64,000 nt of DNA, taken from assembly GCA_009760855.2 (NCBI GenBank), contig WPIO01000005.1, positions 3,967,501 to 4,031,500 of the forward strand, given 5' to 3'. This DNA is from Cristatella mucedo. Its lineage: Eukaryota > Bryozoa > Phylactolaemata > Cristatellidae. The notes under the pieces were generated by a model. It was not told where the DNA came from and made no database searches. It saw only the letters and a program-made list of their open reading frames with translations. Within the stretch, counting starts at the first letter, position 1. The number at the start of each line of letters is the position of its first letter. The position numbers and the translations under genes are program-made. This document shows positions 1-12,134 of the stretch, one piece after another.

Positions 1-124
1 CGCATCGCCCTTCAGGTTGTAGGTTTGAGTCCTGCCGCAGGTAATTCTTTAGTGCCTGCTGCGAGCGCGGTGCTAGCCGCCAAGACTCCTCTGTCAGTAT
101 ATAGATGAGGCGGTTTGATCAGCT
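1..124 (+). repeat. SINE-A, 3' part, cut by the window edge
   Basis: Begins within the tRNA-like B box (GGTTTGAGTCC) and continues through the SINE-A body to the family 3' end GATCAGCT. It aligns along its length with the copies at 6482-6646 and 32190-32353. It is diverged and more GC-rich than those, like the surrounding DNA. Confidence 0.75.
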
Positions 125-949
125 GACCTCTACTTACTTCGCTTACTAACGTCTTTCGCTGGCTTTTCGTTGCCTCCTCCCTTCTCCGACTACGCGGTCG
201 GATAACCAGCTAGCCCACTCCCGGGGAAAAACTCGTGGGCCGGTGTCTCTGCCTCGGCCGTCTTTAGCTCGCCCGCTGAGAGCTGCGCGCCCTACGCGCG
301 CTCGCACGGCCTTGTTGCGAGCAGCCTGCGCGCCGAAATGAGATCCCTTCTCCACCGCCGCCGAGACGACAGCTGCTCTCGGGTCAAGGCCCACCCCTTG
401 CCAGACCGGCACCTCGGATCTCGCGCCGCCGCCGCCGCCGACTCCTCCCTCCCTCTTCCGTCGTCGGCTACATCGCCGTCAGCGCGACGGCCCAGTAGCA
501 GAGGGCGACCGGACTCGGCTCAGGTAGCGAGCCACGTCTTTTCGAGCGTGGCGCCGAAGACGCCGCTGCCGAGTCCGCCGCAGGCAGATTTTCTACTTAA
601 CGGCACAACGGCCAGCCCTGCCCTCCTCCCCCGAGTTTCCTCTTCGGAGCCGCTCTGGGATAGGGAGTGCGGCAGCCCTGTTAAATTCAGCTCTCCCTTT
701 GCAAAGAGTTGGCAAGCCCCGATATGCTAGGTTTTTCCTCCTGCAGTAAACGTAGCCTTCGCTTCACGGCGACCTGACGTCACGACTTGCGGTCTGCACT
801 GGCTCACCCAAGCAGCCGCTTAGAGGCCGGGTAGCGGGCCCGGGATTTCCGAGCGGGTACGACGGGAGACGGGTATCCGCGACCTCAGCGGATACTCCCG
901 TCGTAACTTCTCGGCGGCCGGCGCGGTCCGACCCCTCTGCTGCCACCGC
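125..949. other. GC- and CpG-rich stretch, no recognisable gene
   Basis: Dense in CpG, with GCC-type triplet runs around 421-440. Open frames exist on both strands because stop codons are rare in such composition. None has a recognisable domain or paired splice sites. It could be a promoter-type CpG island, but no transcription start can be assigned. Confidence 0.4.
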
Positions 950-1170
950 TTCCTTATGCGCTTATGCTGACACTGTGCATGCTGCCGCTAACCCCGTTTG
1001 CTTGCAGCCCCTGTGCATGTCAACCCTAACCGTGTTATACTTGTTTATCAAGCATGATATTACTCACCATTCAATCGCGCTTCCCTTTGCAGCAAATGTA
1101 AAGCGCCTAGAAAGAGACTGAGTTCTCTGAGGGCGCTTTATCAAGTGCATTATTATTATTATTATTCCCT
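950..1170 (+). mobile_element. LINE Y 3' end (UTR and ATT-repeat tail)
   Basis: Non-coding 3' terminus of LINE Y. It carries the family stem-loop (AGCGCCTAGAAAGAGA... TTCTCT..GGGCGCT) at about 1100-1140 and ends in (ATT)n at 1150-1167. The reverse complement of 18566-18760 is closely similar, including the stretch around the TTTGCAGCAAATGTAAAGCG block. Confidence 0.75.
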
Positions 1171-2557
<1,387 letters not shown>

Positions 2558-2898
2558 CCAGCCAAGGCCGAAATTCGGCCGGCGGAATGTCGAGCGAGCT
2601 GCCAGCGGCATTCCGGTAGCCGGAGCCGTACCCCGACAATTGGATTCGGGCGCATTAAGATAAGGATACCAAAATTCCGTCTTGACTTACGACGCCGACG
2701 TTAAGTGCAAGACTCCTCAGCTAGGCTTGTCTGTCGCGAGAGTCGCCGCTGCCACATTGCACCACCCCTCATCGATCTGCGTTCGCTAAGCAGCAACGCG
2801 CCGACTTCCGCCGTCTCACTGCCATTCTCTTGCTCTCCCACTTGCCAATCTGAACACTCACGAGGCTGCCCCATCTTACTATCCGCTTTTCCGACTCA

Positions 2899-3060
2899 GG
2901 GTCTTAGCCGAAGGATAAGGTTCTTCATGACCGTGGCCGTAAGTTCGAGTCCGGCAGAAGACGATGCTTTGTTGCCCAGTGCAAGCGGTGCTGAGAACCC
3001 TTACGGCTCCTCTGCAGCTAAATAAATGAGGCTGTTGAATTCAGCTAATCTTTAGTGTTA
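2899..3060 (+). repeat. SINE-A, diverged near-full copy
   Basis: Contains a tRNA-like head with a B box (AGTTCGAGTCC), the central GTGCAAGCGGTG block, CTTACGGCTCCTCTG and the 3' end AATTCAGCT, followed by a T-rich tail. The order of blocks is the same as in the better preserved copies. Confidence 0.75.
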
Positions 3061-3079
3061 TTTTATTAAGTCATTAAGC

Positions 3080-3330
3080 TATGCCTCCAGCAAACTCCAG
3101 CTCTTTAATGGACCGTACCTTGAGTGCCGACGCTCCCAAAGCCTGGAATTCGCCACCGGCAAACGTCAATGAGCTTCATGACTGGCTGGCATTTGCAAAA
3201 AAGAAGCTGAAAACCCACCTGCTCCTCATGGCAAGCGCTCCTTCATTCCAACATGTTGCAGTGCCTGGAGAGAGATTTAGTTATCCTATAGTGCTATATA
3301 AATACTCTATTGGTGTTATTGATGATGGAT
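3080..3330 (+). mobile_element. LINE Y 3' fragment (RT C-terminus and tail)
   Basis: The frame reads APKAWNSPPANVNELHDW, the conserved C-terminal motif (PK.WNSLP) of CR1/L2-type ORF2 proteins. It is followed by KKKLKTHLL and then the LINE Y tail motif TGCCTGGAGAGAGATTTAG. It is truncated at the 5' end and no longer functional. Confidence 0.75.
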
Positions 3331-5265
3331 GCAGAAATTCACGGGCAAAGCTGGAGGGACTCATCAGGCTGCTAGCCCGTTCACCAGCACGAACCTTCAT
3401 GTGGGCCCGTGCGATCGAGGGCGAAGGGCTTTAGCCTCTCGCCCCCCTCATGCCCCTCGCCCTCTCCCTGTGGCTTGGCTTATGCATTTCGCTCATTCTC
3501 GCTCTTTCTGGCCAGTCTTAGCGATGTGAAGATTACGTTCTAGAGAGATCGGGAAACTCGAGTTCGACGTCCCGCGTGCCAGCTTAGCTTTTCGGCGGTT
3601 GTAATGGGCTGGGCAAAGCGGACATGACCAGCGCATATGCTCGGATCTCACAGTAGCGCTAGATCAGAGTGCGTTTCACACAAGATACGAGCGGTCGCTC
3701 TTCGAATTCCAATAGGGGTTCTAATTATTTACTCTGCCATTGCATTAATGCTTTTCATGTTGATAGGGAAAACCAGCCAGAGGGCAGTCATTTGAGCACA
3801 AACAAGCCATTCGACTGCGATCGCCCTCCAGGGTACCTTATCCAGTGGCCATGGGTAGAGTTGAGTAGGCCACGGGGAGCTAATCGCAGGCGATCTTGGC
3901 TGGTGCACCCGACTCAGTTCTGCAGTCGAAAACATGGCTGCTCCATGCGTATCGCACGAGCTGCGTTCTTGGCACAGCTCCAGGTGTGGAGCGAGGCCGG
4001 AGCAGAGGTCGGCGGCGTTCTCTTTGAAATCGGAAGCAGTTAGGACCGGTTGAGGTCTGCCATGGAGCACATGGCGTACTCTAAAATTATGGAGGCTGAC
4101 GCCAGTGTGAAATCGTAGCGAACCGACTGCTAGCTCTAGCCGGTCCGAGCGCCCGCTTTCGCTTGCAATCGGAATTCAAACGACTCTTTCATAGTGAATA
4201 CTATGAGCAGCTGTCCAATGATGAGCGCTTGCCCCAAAAGAAGCTCAGGCGGAAGCCTGCTAGCAAGCTCACTCTCGCGCGCAGCCTAGATGCGATGAGC
4301 TGACACGGTGGCCACGACTCGCTGCCAGCATTGCAGCCGCCACCGCCGCTACTGAGGCGCATCGGCCCCGATACCGACGGCGGCTTCGACGAATGATTTG
4401 CAGCCAGCCAGCAGGACACGGCCAACGGCCGAGGATTTCGCTCCTCCGCAGGAGGAACAATCGGGTGACGGAATCCTTGAGCTGTGCGAGCCGCTCGAGG
4501 CTCGAGTGGCTCGCACAGCTGCTGGCTCGGCCAGCAGCTGTGCGAGCCATCTGCGCTGCCCCTACTGCCCGACCGCGGCTCCAGGCTGCCCTGACCGACG
4601 ACTGTAGCCGCTCGCGCGAGCGCGCTCGGAGCGACGGCGAACGAGGAGCCTCGGCGCAGCTCGTTCAAGCGCAGCTGCCGTTACCGCGTCGCCGCCGCCG
4701 GCTTCTCGCCGCCGCCGCCCCCCCCCCTGGGAGGAGGGGGCGGTGGCGGCTGCATTGAGCGCTGGGGTTCAGGCTGCCAGCTCTTTCTAAGAACTCCTAC
4801 GGCCGCACTCCACGCGGGGAAGCTAATTGAATATGCAGGTCTCGCAGCCGCAGCGAGCGGCGGCGGCGCTGTTGGGCGTGCGGACAGCCACCCGACCGTC
4901 TGCTTGTCCGAGCTCCCGACAACGGCGACGACGACGACAGCTAGCGGCGGCGGCGCCAGGCTTCTTGACTCGCTCGAACAGCCGCAGCTAAATAGTCGTC
5001 GCGGTTTGAGCGGCCTTCCTCGGTCAACGAGTGCAGCTGCAGCACGTGCATTGCAGGCTGCCTGCCGACAGAGGCAATCCGAAGCAAGGTAGTATTTTAT
5101 GGTCACATTGTTGCCATAAACATGTCGCGTCAGTAGCTCGGGCGGCATTCAAGCGGCAGTAGTCGGACACCGCCCTGGGCTTCAGCCGTGGGCAGGTACT
5201 GCAGCCAGCCATCTTGCACGAGCTTCCGTTTGTGGGCTATGTGTACTGTGGGCTCGAGCGGCTGT
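3331..5265. other. GC-rich stretch without an assignable gene
   Basis: Several open frames over 100 codons occur on both strands at 4200-5150. They are rich in Ala, Arg, Ser and Gly, and the two strands are equally open, as expected from composition alone. I see no domain. A strong hairpin lies at 4480-4549, and a C-run and G-run pair at about 4708-4750 can also fold back. Confidence 0.35.
4480..4549. other. Three-arm inverted repeat (alternative hairpins)
   Basis: Arms at 4507-4526 and 4530-4549 are perfect 20-bp reverse complements separated by TCG. The sequence AGCTGTGCGAGCC also occurs at 4480-4492, so the middle arm can pair with either side. No function can be assigned. Confidence 0.85.
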
Positions 5266-5293
5266 AGCAGCAGCAGCAGCAGCAGCAGCAGCA
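5266..5293 (+). repeat. (AGC)n trinucleotide repeat
   Basis: About nine consecutive AGC units directly upstream of a LINE Y fragment. No open frame of interest runs through it. Confidence 0.85.
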
Positions 5294-5319
5294 ATAACCA
5301 GCACTTTTCATTTTGAAAA

Positions 5320-5626
5320 TACCCACACTCGATTACTCGTAGGCATGACTCCCAAAGCCTGGAGCTCACTACTGTCGCACGCAAAACGTCCCCTGACATA
5401 CTGACATTTTAAAACAACCTTAAAACTTACCTGTTTATTACAGTTTGTGTGCATATGCCTGCTTACACTATGCCTGCTCATTGTGGATGTTACCACCTAG
5501 AATTTGGTAATGCTTCTATACAGCATAATTCTAATAATTCTATACAGCATCTGTCAAGTGCCTATAAATAGATTAAGTTCGTTGAGGGCAGTATAAAAAT
5601 GCATATTACTATTATTATTATCGCAG
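5320..5626 (+). mobile_element. LINE Y 3' fragment
   Basis: Starts within decayed ORF2 C-terminus (MTPKAWSSLL). It runs through a 3' UTR very like 51600-51800, sharing GCATATGCCTGCTTACACT and TTGGTAATGCTT. It then reaches the AAATAGATTAAGTTCGTTGAGG tail motif and ends in an ATT-type repeat. Confidence 0.8.
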
Positions 5627-6464
5627 CTTCGTATTTTTCCTTGGATACGTGTGAGCAGCCATTCTGAGCATTGAACAACATGACTGACGTAGTATAGCCA
5701 TACAGCATATTCACGTGCGTCTATCCGGTATCCTAAAAGCATGCTATTACAAATCGCATGTACAGTGTAAGTAAGCACCCTGCAGAAAAAAAGCAAGTGA
5801 CGTTTTTTAGCCTGTGGAAGCCTCATCTGAGAAGCCTCCAGATCGCATAAAGCTGGCACGTGAGCATTAAGTCTATGAGAAGCAGAATGATTGCAGTTAG
5901 GCAGCTTTTAAAATGCTTCATTCTCGCGAATGCTTTTTTGGTTGCCTTTGAAGCCGTGTCACGGCAGCTTGCCATTTAGCATTGTTAAGCTCAAATGACG
6001 ATCAGCCACCGTGTCTCCAGCAAACGTTTTTTGGACAGATTCCGACGGTTTGTTTGGCTGATGTGGAGGATGCAGATACAATTCTCAAAAGGTCTCCGAG
6101 ATGACAAACCAGGGGCTGGTGAATTTCCGGGTATACTGATTTTGGTTTCGTCTCAAGTCCTTTCTCTTTCCGAAGAAACTCACTTCTATCTCGTTCTCCG
6201 GTTAAAACGAACCGGGCTACGGAGAACATCCGGCAATGAATAACCAGCTTTTCTAAGTTCCACGTGCAGTCCCAGCAGGAGTCTCAGCGGCAGACATGCT
6301 CATGTAGGGAGGGATCCTTATGAAGACCACTGATCATAGCCAAGATGCGGCTCCTGCTGCTTTGCACGCTAGCGAGCCCATGATAGTTTTCGGCCTTTGA
6401 GTCGTACCCACTCTTGCTAACTTTGGAGGAACACTGGCGTGCGCTCGTCACCTACCATGGTGAT
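5627..6464. other. No recognisable feature
   Basis: Single-copy-looking sequence. Both strands carry an unremarkable open frame of 75-82 codons at 5995-6243. I could not match either to a family. A (TAAA)n run at 6465-6480 is the tail of the next SINE. Confidence 0.3.
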
Positions 6465-6646
6465 ATAAATAAATAAATCCTAGCTGATTTAAACAGCCTC
6501 TTTTTATATAGCGACAGAAGAGCCTTTACGGCTATCGCCACCGCTTGCAGTGGCGATAAAGAATCGCCCACAGCAGGAATCGAACCCACGACCTCAGGAA
6601 CGAGGTCGTGAAAGCAACCGCCTTACCTAGTGTGCCATCACGGCTC
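6465..6646 (-). repeat. SINE-A, full-length copy
   Basis: Read on the minus strand it begins GAGCCGTGATGGCACACTAGG, whose TGGCACACTAGG fits a Pol III A box. The B box GGGTTCGATTCC follows, then the conserved body and AGCT 3' end with a (TTTA)n tail. It is one of the best preserved copies and a good reference for the family. Confidence 0.9.
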
Positions 6647-6703
6647 AAGTAATTCCACTGCCGTATACAAAAAGATGGTAATTGTAAGCAAGATGTAAAA
6701 GAA

Positions 6704-7201
6704 ATGAAAAGCAGTAGATTTAGTTATACGGCACCGATGAGCACCTTATGTGAAAAGATAAACTCTCCGGCAGAGGTAAGTGGACCGCGCCGTTCTACTA
6801 TTGACCCGGGTAGAATGGAGAGTGAAACTACCATCGCCAGTGAGCTGAATAAATGGCTGATAGTATACTCAGAGCAGCGAGTCCTCTACTATCTGCAAGT
6901 GCACAAAAAAAAAGGCTCACCATACTGGCAGTCAAGTGGTATACACGATTTTTACCAGGACCAAGTAGCTATACAGGCTGCTCTTCAGTTGGTAATGGAA
7001 AGTTCACAGTGGAATGTGAATCAGAGCGCATTCAAGAAAAAGTGCTACACAGTTTTTCCCTGTATATCCGTTTTAATGGCCACTATTGGTCTGACAGAAT
7101 TCGAGGGACATACGGCTCAGGGTCTAAGCGATGTGCAGCCCGGCGCTGCACGCTCGTGCTGCAATACTTTGATTGACGCACTTCCTTTGCAGCACTTGTA
7201 G
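6704..7201 (+). CDS. Hypothetical open reading frame, 165 codons
   Basis: An ATG-started frame of ordinary amino-acid composition, with no low-complexity runs and no recognised domain or signal peptide. It starts just after a SINE-A, and its last codons run into LINE Y tail sequence. A second frame is also open over much of the same DNA. I consider a chance ORF or decayed repeat more likely than a gene. Confidence 0.15.
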   Translation: MKSSRFSYTAPMSTLCEKINSPAEVSGPRRSTIDPGRMESETTIASELNKWLIVYSEQRVLYYLQVHKKKGSPYWQSSGIHDFYQDQVAIQAALQLVMESSQWNVNQSAFKKKCYTVFPCISVLMATIGLTEFEGHTAQGLSDVQPGAARSCCNTLIDALPLQHL

Positions 7202-7250
7202 AATGCCTAGAAATTGATTTAGTTCTCTTGGAGTGCTACGCAGTTTTTCC
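7165..7250 (+). mobile_element. LINE Y tail fragment
   Basis: Carries CCTTTGCAGCACTTGTAGAA and then GCCTAGAAATTGATTTAGTTC, a diverged version of the LINE Y 3' stem-loop. Only the extreme 3' end is present. Confidence 0.6.
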
Positions 7251-7672
7251 GGGAACTCCTAGTGACACTCGGCGTTTTCTGTAAGTCGGCGACAGGTTTT
7301 TATGGGGGTTGGGCCTGGAAAAGCACTTCACCCACTGACATACTCAAAGTTCAACTTACAACGGCTGAGACCCCTGGGAAAAATATTAAAATTAATTAGC
7401 ACCGTATATCATTATCCATATAGAACCACTGAGCCGCCACTGGTAACAAGATCAAACTAGTGTGCAGTAATAAATGCCGTTTATTGGCTTACACCTTCAA
7501 TGCAATGACTTGCTTTTATCACCATAGTGCAGTCTGGCTACACAGAGGGCGGTTCGTTGTAATCGGAGTCCGCTGTATCGTGCAAGCGGATCCTGCTTTT
7601 GGGGAAAGTAGCAGCAGCGTCGTCGCCAGCCGTTTGCAATTGAAACGAGTGACTCACGTCACTATGCAAGAG

Positions 7673-7743
7673 TCCCTAGTGGTCTAGTGGCTAGGATCCG
7701 GCGCTCTCACCGCCGTGGCCGGGGTTCGATTTCCCGTTAGGAA
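7673..7743 (+). tRNA. tRNA-Glu (CTC), possibly a pseudogene
   Basis: Folds as a cloverleaf of 71 nt. The acceptor arm is TCCCTAG / TTAGGAA, the D stem GTCT / GGAT, and the anticodon stem CGGCG / CGCCG around the loop CTCTCAC, giving anticodon CTC for glutamate. The T arm is CGGGG / TCCCG around TTCGATT. The A box (TGGTCTAGTGG) and B box (GGTTCGATT) match eukaryotic tRNA-Glu closely. Defects are a C.A mismatch at acceptor pair 2-71 and G.T pairs at 7-66 and at the loop end of the T stem. A TTTTT Pol III terminator follows at 7745-7749, and a SINE-A begins four bases after that. It may be a functional gene, a decayed copy, or the head of a composite SINE. Confidence 0.8.
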
Positions 7744-7744
7744 A

Positions 7745-7749
7745 TTTTT
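7745..7749 (+). terminator. Pol III terminator (T5) of the tRNA-Glu
   Basis: A run of five T starts two bases after the last acceptor-stem base at 7743. This is the expected position and form of a Pol III stop signal. Confidence 0.65.
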
Positions 7750-7752
7750 GGT

Positions 7753-7925
7753 GAGCCGCGATTGCACCAACGCGCTTCACGATTATATGTGCCGAGGTCA
7801 TGGTTTCGAATGCTGTCGTCGGCGATTCTTTATTGCCACTGCAAGCGGTTGGATAAGCCTTGAAGGCTCTCCTGTCGCTATACAAAGAGAGGCTGCTGAA
7901 TCAGCTGGTATTTACTATTATTATC
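7753..7925 (+). repeat. SINE-A, near-full copy abutting tRNA-Glu
   Basis: Starts GAGCCGCGATTGCACCAACG, the SINE-A head. The B-box-like GGTTTCGAATGC follows, then the GCCACTGCAAGCGG block and the 3' end AATCAGCT, with an ATT-rich tail. It has its own degenerate tRNA-like head, so the tRNA-Glu upstream is an additional unit. Confidence 0.85.
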
Positions 7926-8260
7926 TTTGAACTTTTTTGTCTTGATACTATTTTCAAGCTGAGACGCAGAGAGAACTAGGTCACTTTGAAGATTGATATC
8001 TGCAGCCATCTCAACGATAACGTCGACGCTTTTACTTCCTATATACTCCTGCAAAAGAGTATGCATTACTGTAGCGTCGACGGCAGGTAGAAACGGCAAA
8101 TTCGCACTCCCGCACTCCTGTGTTCACGCCTGTGTAACCATACAGAATGTATAGGGCTACAGCAACCATGCTTAAAGGCTGCAGATTCAAAGTTTCCATC
8201 TGGCAGCAATGGACTCACTGACATGGCTTTTCTGGCACCTTCATGGCTGACATGTGTACG

Positions 8261-8262
<2 letters not shown>

Positions 8263-8320
<58 letters not shown>
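8263..8320 (+). repeat. (TG)n microsatellite
   Basis: About 29 uninterrupted TG units. The Thr-His frame on the other strand is an artefact. Confidence 0.95.
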
Positions 8321-8322
<2 letters not shown>

Positions 8323-9105
8323 CGTGCATCTCAGCGCAGGCTCGGTCCTTCGAGGGCCGATGATGCAGGCGTGCAATTTTTCCCTCTGCCGTGAGTCGGC
8401 AGCAGGAGGCAGCTGAAGAAAAGCAAAAACGCAGGAAGAAGCGCTGGTGGAGGCAGGCCCGCAGGAAGGAGCGCTGGTTGCTTGCTTGCAACTGATCCGA
8501 GAGATTCGTCCGTAGAGGCCTTGCCAATTAAAGGCAGCATTTGCGGCCTACTTAATTCCCTCCCCCAGGGCAACGTTGCTTGTAAGCCTAACGATCAAAA
8601 CTAAAGAGGCTGCTAACGTGTTTATTATGTGAATCGGTTTTTGGTAAATGAGGCAGCAAAAATCATTCCAGATTGATTAAACATTTGAATGGAACATATG
8701 CGACTCGGGAGACGGAAAACATTAATCGCCACAATTTTTGAAGCAGACGTTGGCAAGTTTGTTTTGCAAGGCTTCAATAAAGAACATTAATAGTTCACAT
8801 ACTTCATAAAGCACTAAGCTCTTGATTGATTAATTTGCAGTCACGCATTGTCACTCGCAATCGGTGCAGAACTAATATTACAAAATGCTTGTGAGGTTCT
8901 GTATTCTGCTTCTCATATTTCGCCTCGTGATTTGGCTGAGGCGAATGTTCTTAGGAAATAATTAGTGCAAAGAGGCAAAAAGTGAAACAGCTGAGAACGT
9001 GGAGAATTTATAACACCGTATTCCAAGGGCAGGTGAAGATGTTAGTGCTGCGCGTGGAGTGCAATCCACAGTCGGCGGTCACTTCTACGGCTGTTTCGCT
9101 TGCTC
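8321..9105. other. No recognisable gene
   Basis: Becomes AT-rich rightwards. A short GGCTGCTAACG stretch near 8607 might be a SINE-A 3' remnant, but it is too short to call. Nothing else is seen. Confidence 0.3.
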
Positions 9106-9109
9106 GAAC

Positions 9110-9300
9110 AAGTTGATAATAATAATAACAACTCACTTGATAAAGCGCCCTCAGAGAACTCAATCTCTTTTTAGGCGCTTTCCAAGTTCCACCAAATTTC
9201 TTAAGCATTTGCAGTGAAACGCATCGTGACCATCTGCTTATGAAAGGCCTGATAGATGATTGCCTGCACAGATCGATGCATACTTTCATACTTACATACA
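9110..9300 (-). mobile_element. LINE Y 3' end
   Basis: On the minus strand the tail reads AAAGCGCCTAAAAAGAGATT, then GAGTTCTCTGAGGGCGCTTT and an ATT-type repeat at its 3' end (9116-9130). Only 3' UTR is present, with no coding sequence. Confidence 0.75.
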
Positions 9301-12130
9301 TTCATCGCTGTTGTGAATAAAATCCATGCTCCTGCTGTCAATGACCTAGCCATCCACTTGCCGATAGTTGATATTGATGAAGAATTGTGACGTTGTACGC
9401 CCTTTTGATACTTGGTGAGGAGTTTTTGAAGACGTAGTTGCTGAACTCTGTTATAAGCTTGATAAGCTCACATAAATTTGGCATGACGTTGCTTATAATC
9501 TAGAGTATTTGCAAAGTTCAACGGAATTAATGTTGGTAAAGGGTATAAGCCGGGAGTCCTGAATAAAGGGAATTGCGGTAATCTAGACTTAATTCGCCAT
9601 TGAAGTATGTACGTCTGTTTCGACTAAAATATATATGCTGGCAAGAAAGGTTAGTAAATATTTTAGTTGTAATTCACCGAGCAACACAATTTGTATTCCT
9701 CGGTTGTGTTATTCATTAATTGCTTATGCCTCAAAAGTATAGAGAATGGCCTTTATTTCCAACAAACTTTGCTAATAAGATTAGCACACTGGTAAATTTG
9801 AAAATTCCTCATTTCCAATGACAAAATGGAGGAATTATTGCGTCTTCCAGTTCGCAGTTAGACGATAAAAAGCAAAAATGAATCACAATTGACACATATT
9901 TATACTGAAGTTATACACAAAGGAGCGAGCAAGATGTAGAAGTAGTTTTTCCCAAGATTACGACTATACTGTACATCTATTTTGCGATTCAGCCCCTATA
10001 CGTAATTATCCATCGTGTTCTTGTTATACTGTCTTTGGTAGCGGGTTCAAATTTCAGTAATTCTTTGCCGAAACACTCACCTTGCCTTATCCAGTAAGCT
10101 CAGTGTTCTTATTGAATGTATCAAGATAAGCATCGCAGATATGGACTTGGAAATACATCCTTGTGCTCATTATACCACATACTAAACCATAATCTCAACT
10201 TGCCCTGTAGAGTCTTACACCTTTTGCTTGCCCAGAAAGCCTCGAATCATTTGCTATAAAGCTGTTACGAGCCGCTTTCTTCTTACGAATACATTTTTTT
10301 GGAGAATTCCTTGCACTCAATGGTCTTCTTTATCTGCAGTCCCACACATACACAGACACCGCAGGCTTTGACTTTTTCCACAGACAGATTAGGAAAGAAG
10401 TTTCGAAGGTACTCAAAGGTTGCTGACTCGTTATGCTGATCTATGACTATCGTTTCACAGAGCCCTGTTTGATGCGAAGTGGTGACGTCAGCACCTTTCG
10501 CCCGTTCACCAGTCGCATCCACCAGATCACATTGTCGACATCATTGCTCTCAACGGATAATTCGGTCCCATGGCCAGTACCGCTAGTGGCAGTGTGCATG
10601 GCGGTCCCTGAATCCTAAGGCCAAGACCGAGGGGAAGCTTGATAAAACCGTTCCGGTAGAACCGCCCAGGAGGAATGCCGCATTTCGAAGTTTCCGGTGA
10701 CCTCCATCCGATGACCTCCCGCCAGTGACCTCTTTCCGGTGACCTCCCACCCAGCCAAACCAAATCGTAGCTCAAGGCGTGCAGCTCAAGGCTTCGACGC
10801 TGCTGTACTACTTTTTGGGATGCACCGAGTGAGCCAGAGGATGAGGTAGGTACTTGTTCCAGTTACGGAGCAGCAGCAGCAGCCGCTTTGAGGTTCCAGA
10901 ATGAGCTGTCAATGAAGAGGCGGATCAATAATTTAGGCGCGTTAATAATTGTGGCGCAGCAATAATTGAGGTAGGCGCATAGTGAAACATTTAACATTTT
11001 GGTCAGTCTAATTGCAGCGTGATTTACTACAGTGACTTTATGCGAACAAAAATACATTGTATACGAAGGATACGAGTTTTTTGTTTACCACCCGACTATT
11101 GGTCGTAGCTCCAGCTGAGATGTTCTTGAAAATTAGCTAGGTTTTAATAGATCACTCATAAAGCTCGCAAAAGCCAAGTTTGACGGGGAGTAACGGCCAT
11201 GTTTTGAGCTTCTGAGACACAACTAATTGCAAAATCTCACTTACTGTCCACGAACAAGGATAAAATAAAGGTTTGCAGCACAGTGATATGTAAGTCTAAA
11301 TGTGCTGAGCTCGGTTCACTGTCTATTGGAATGTCTAGAAGACCTTTTGGGAGAAAGAACAGCTCCGCTCAGGCCCGAACGGTAAGTTCTCAGTATTACG
11401 ATTCTCCAGCCCAGCGAGCGGCAATGAAGGACAAGTCTAAACGAAGCGCCTGAAAGCTGGGCTACTTCGAGGACACCAGCAGGACAGCAGCACTAATAGA
11501 GAATACCGATCACAGATTCAGCTGCAGATAAGCTAGCTGAGCCCGTTTTTACAATATCTGAGAAACTTCGGGCTTACTCTTACTTAGCAATTTGGTTTAA
11601 CCTCCATTTAATTCAAGATAGTTTGTGGCCACCCATATGTGAATATCAGTATTACTTGCCTCACAAATTACACAAGTTAGACGTGCTGGAAGGTGAGGAG
11701 GAATCAAGGCACACGCACACTTCATGTCAGCTACATAAAAATGAAAGGAGGGATTGCACTTGGATTTTGTATTTGAAAGATTGAGATTGTAAGACATTAA
11801 ATATTATTAGATATAAGATATTATAAATTGTGAAAAGAAGTGGACTTATCGCTGGATCTTGAGTACCGCCTACGAAAGCTCCTCGGCTGACTGTTGCATG
11901 TTAAAATAAAGTGTACAAAGGTTCACGGAATCAAAATGTTTTTCCCCTTTGAAGCATTTGTAGACCACACAACTACGAAAGTGTCGTGTTACGGCTTACC
12001 TGAGGTTTGAAGCAACAAATTCCTCTGATTTCTCCGATAGTAACAGCCTAAACAGGCACCTGCTTGCGTGCAACCACGTCATCACTATTAGTACCTCCGT
12101 TCACTTCAAGTATGCACTGCAGAGGCATGG
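9301..12130. other. AT-rich stretch without a recognisable gene
   Basis: Mostly single-copy AT-rich sequence. The only structured element I see is a four-unit 14-bp tandem array at 10690-10750, annotated separately. Open frames are short and unrecognised. Confidence 0.35.
10690..10750. repeat. 14-bp tandem array with four TGACCT cores
   Basis: TGACCT occurs at 10698, 10712, 10726 and 10740, exactly 14 bp apart, in units resembling CCGGTGACCTCCxx. Read on the minus strand each core is AGGTCA, the nuclear-receptor half-site. The spacing is 8 bp between direct repeats. It could equally be a small minisatellite. Confidence 0.8.
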
Positions 12131-12134
12131 GACC

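Noticed and set aside
338-730. 130-codon plus frame in the GC-rich left end
   Set aside because: The opposite strand is equally open, the composition is simple (Ser/Pro/Arg), and no domain or splice border supports it.
8595-8620. Possible SINE-A 3' remnant
   Set aside because: Only about a dozen bases match and the family end AATCAGCT is absent.
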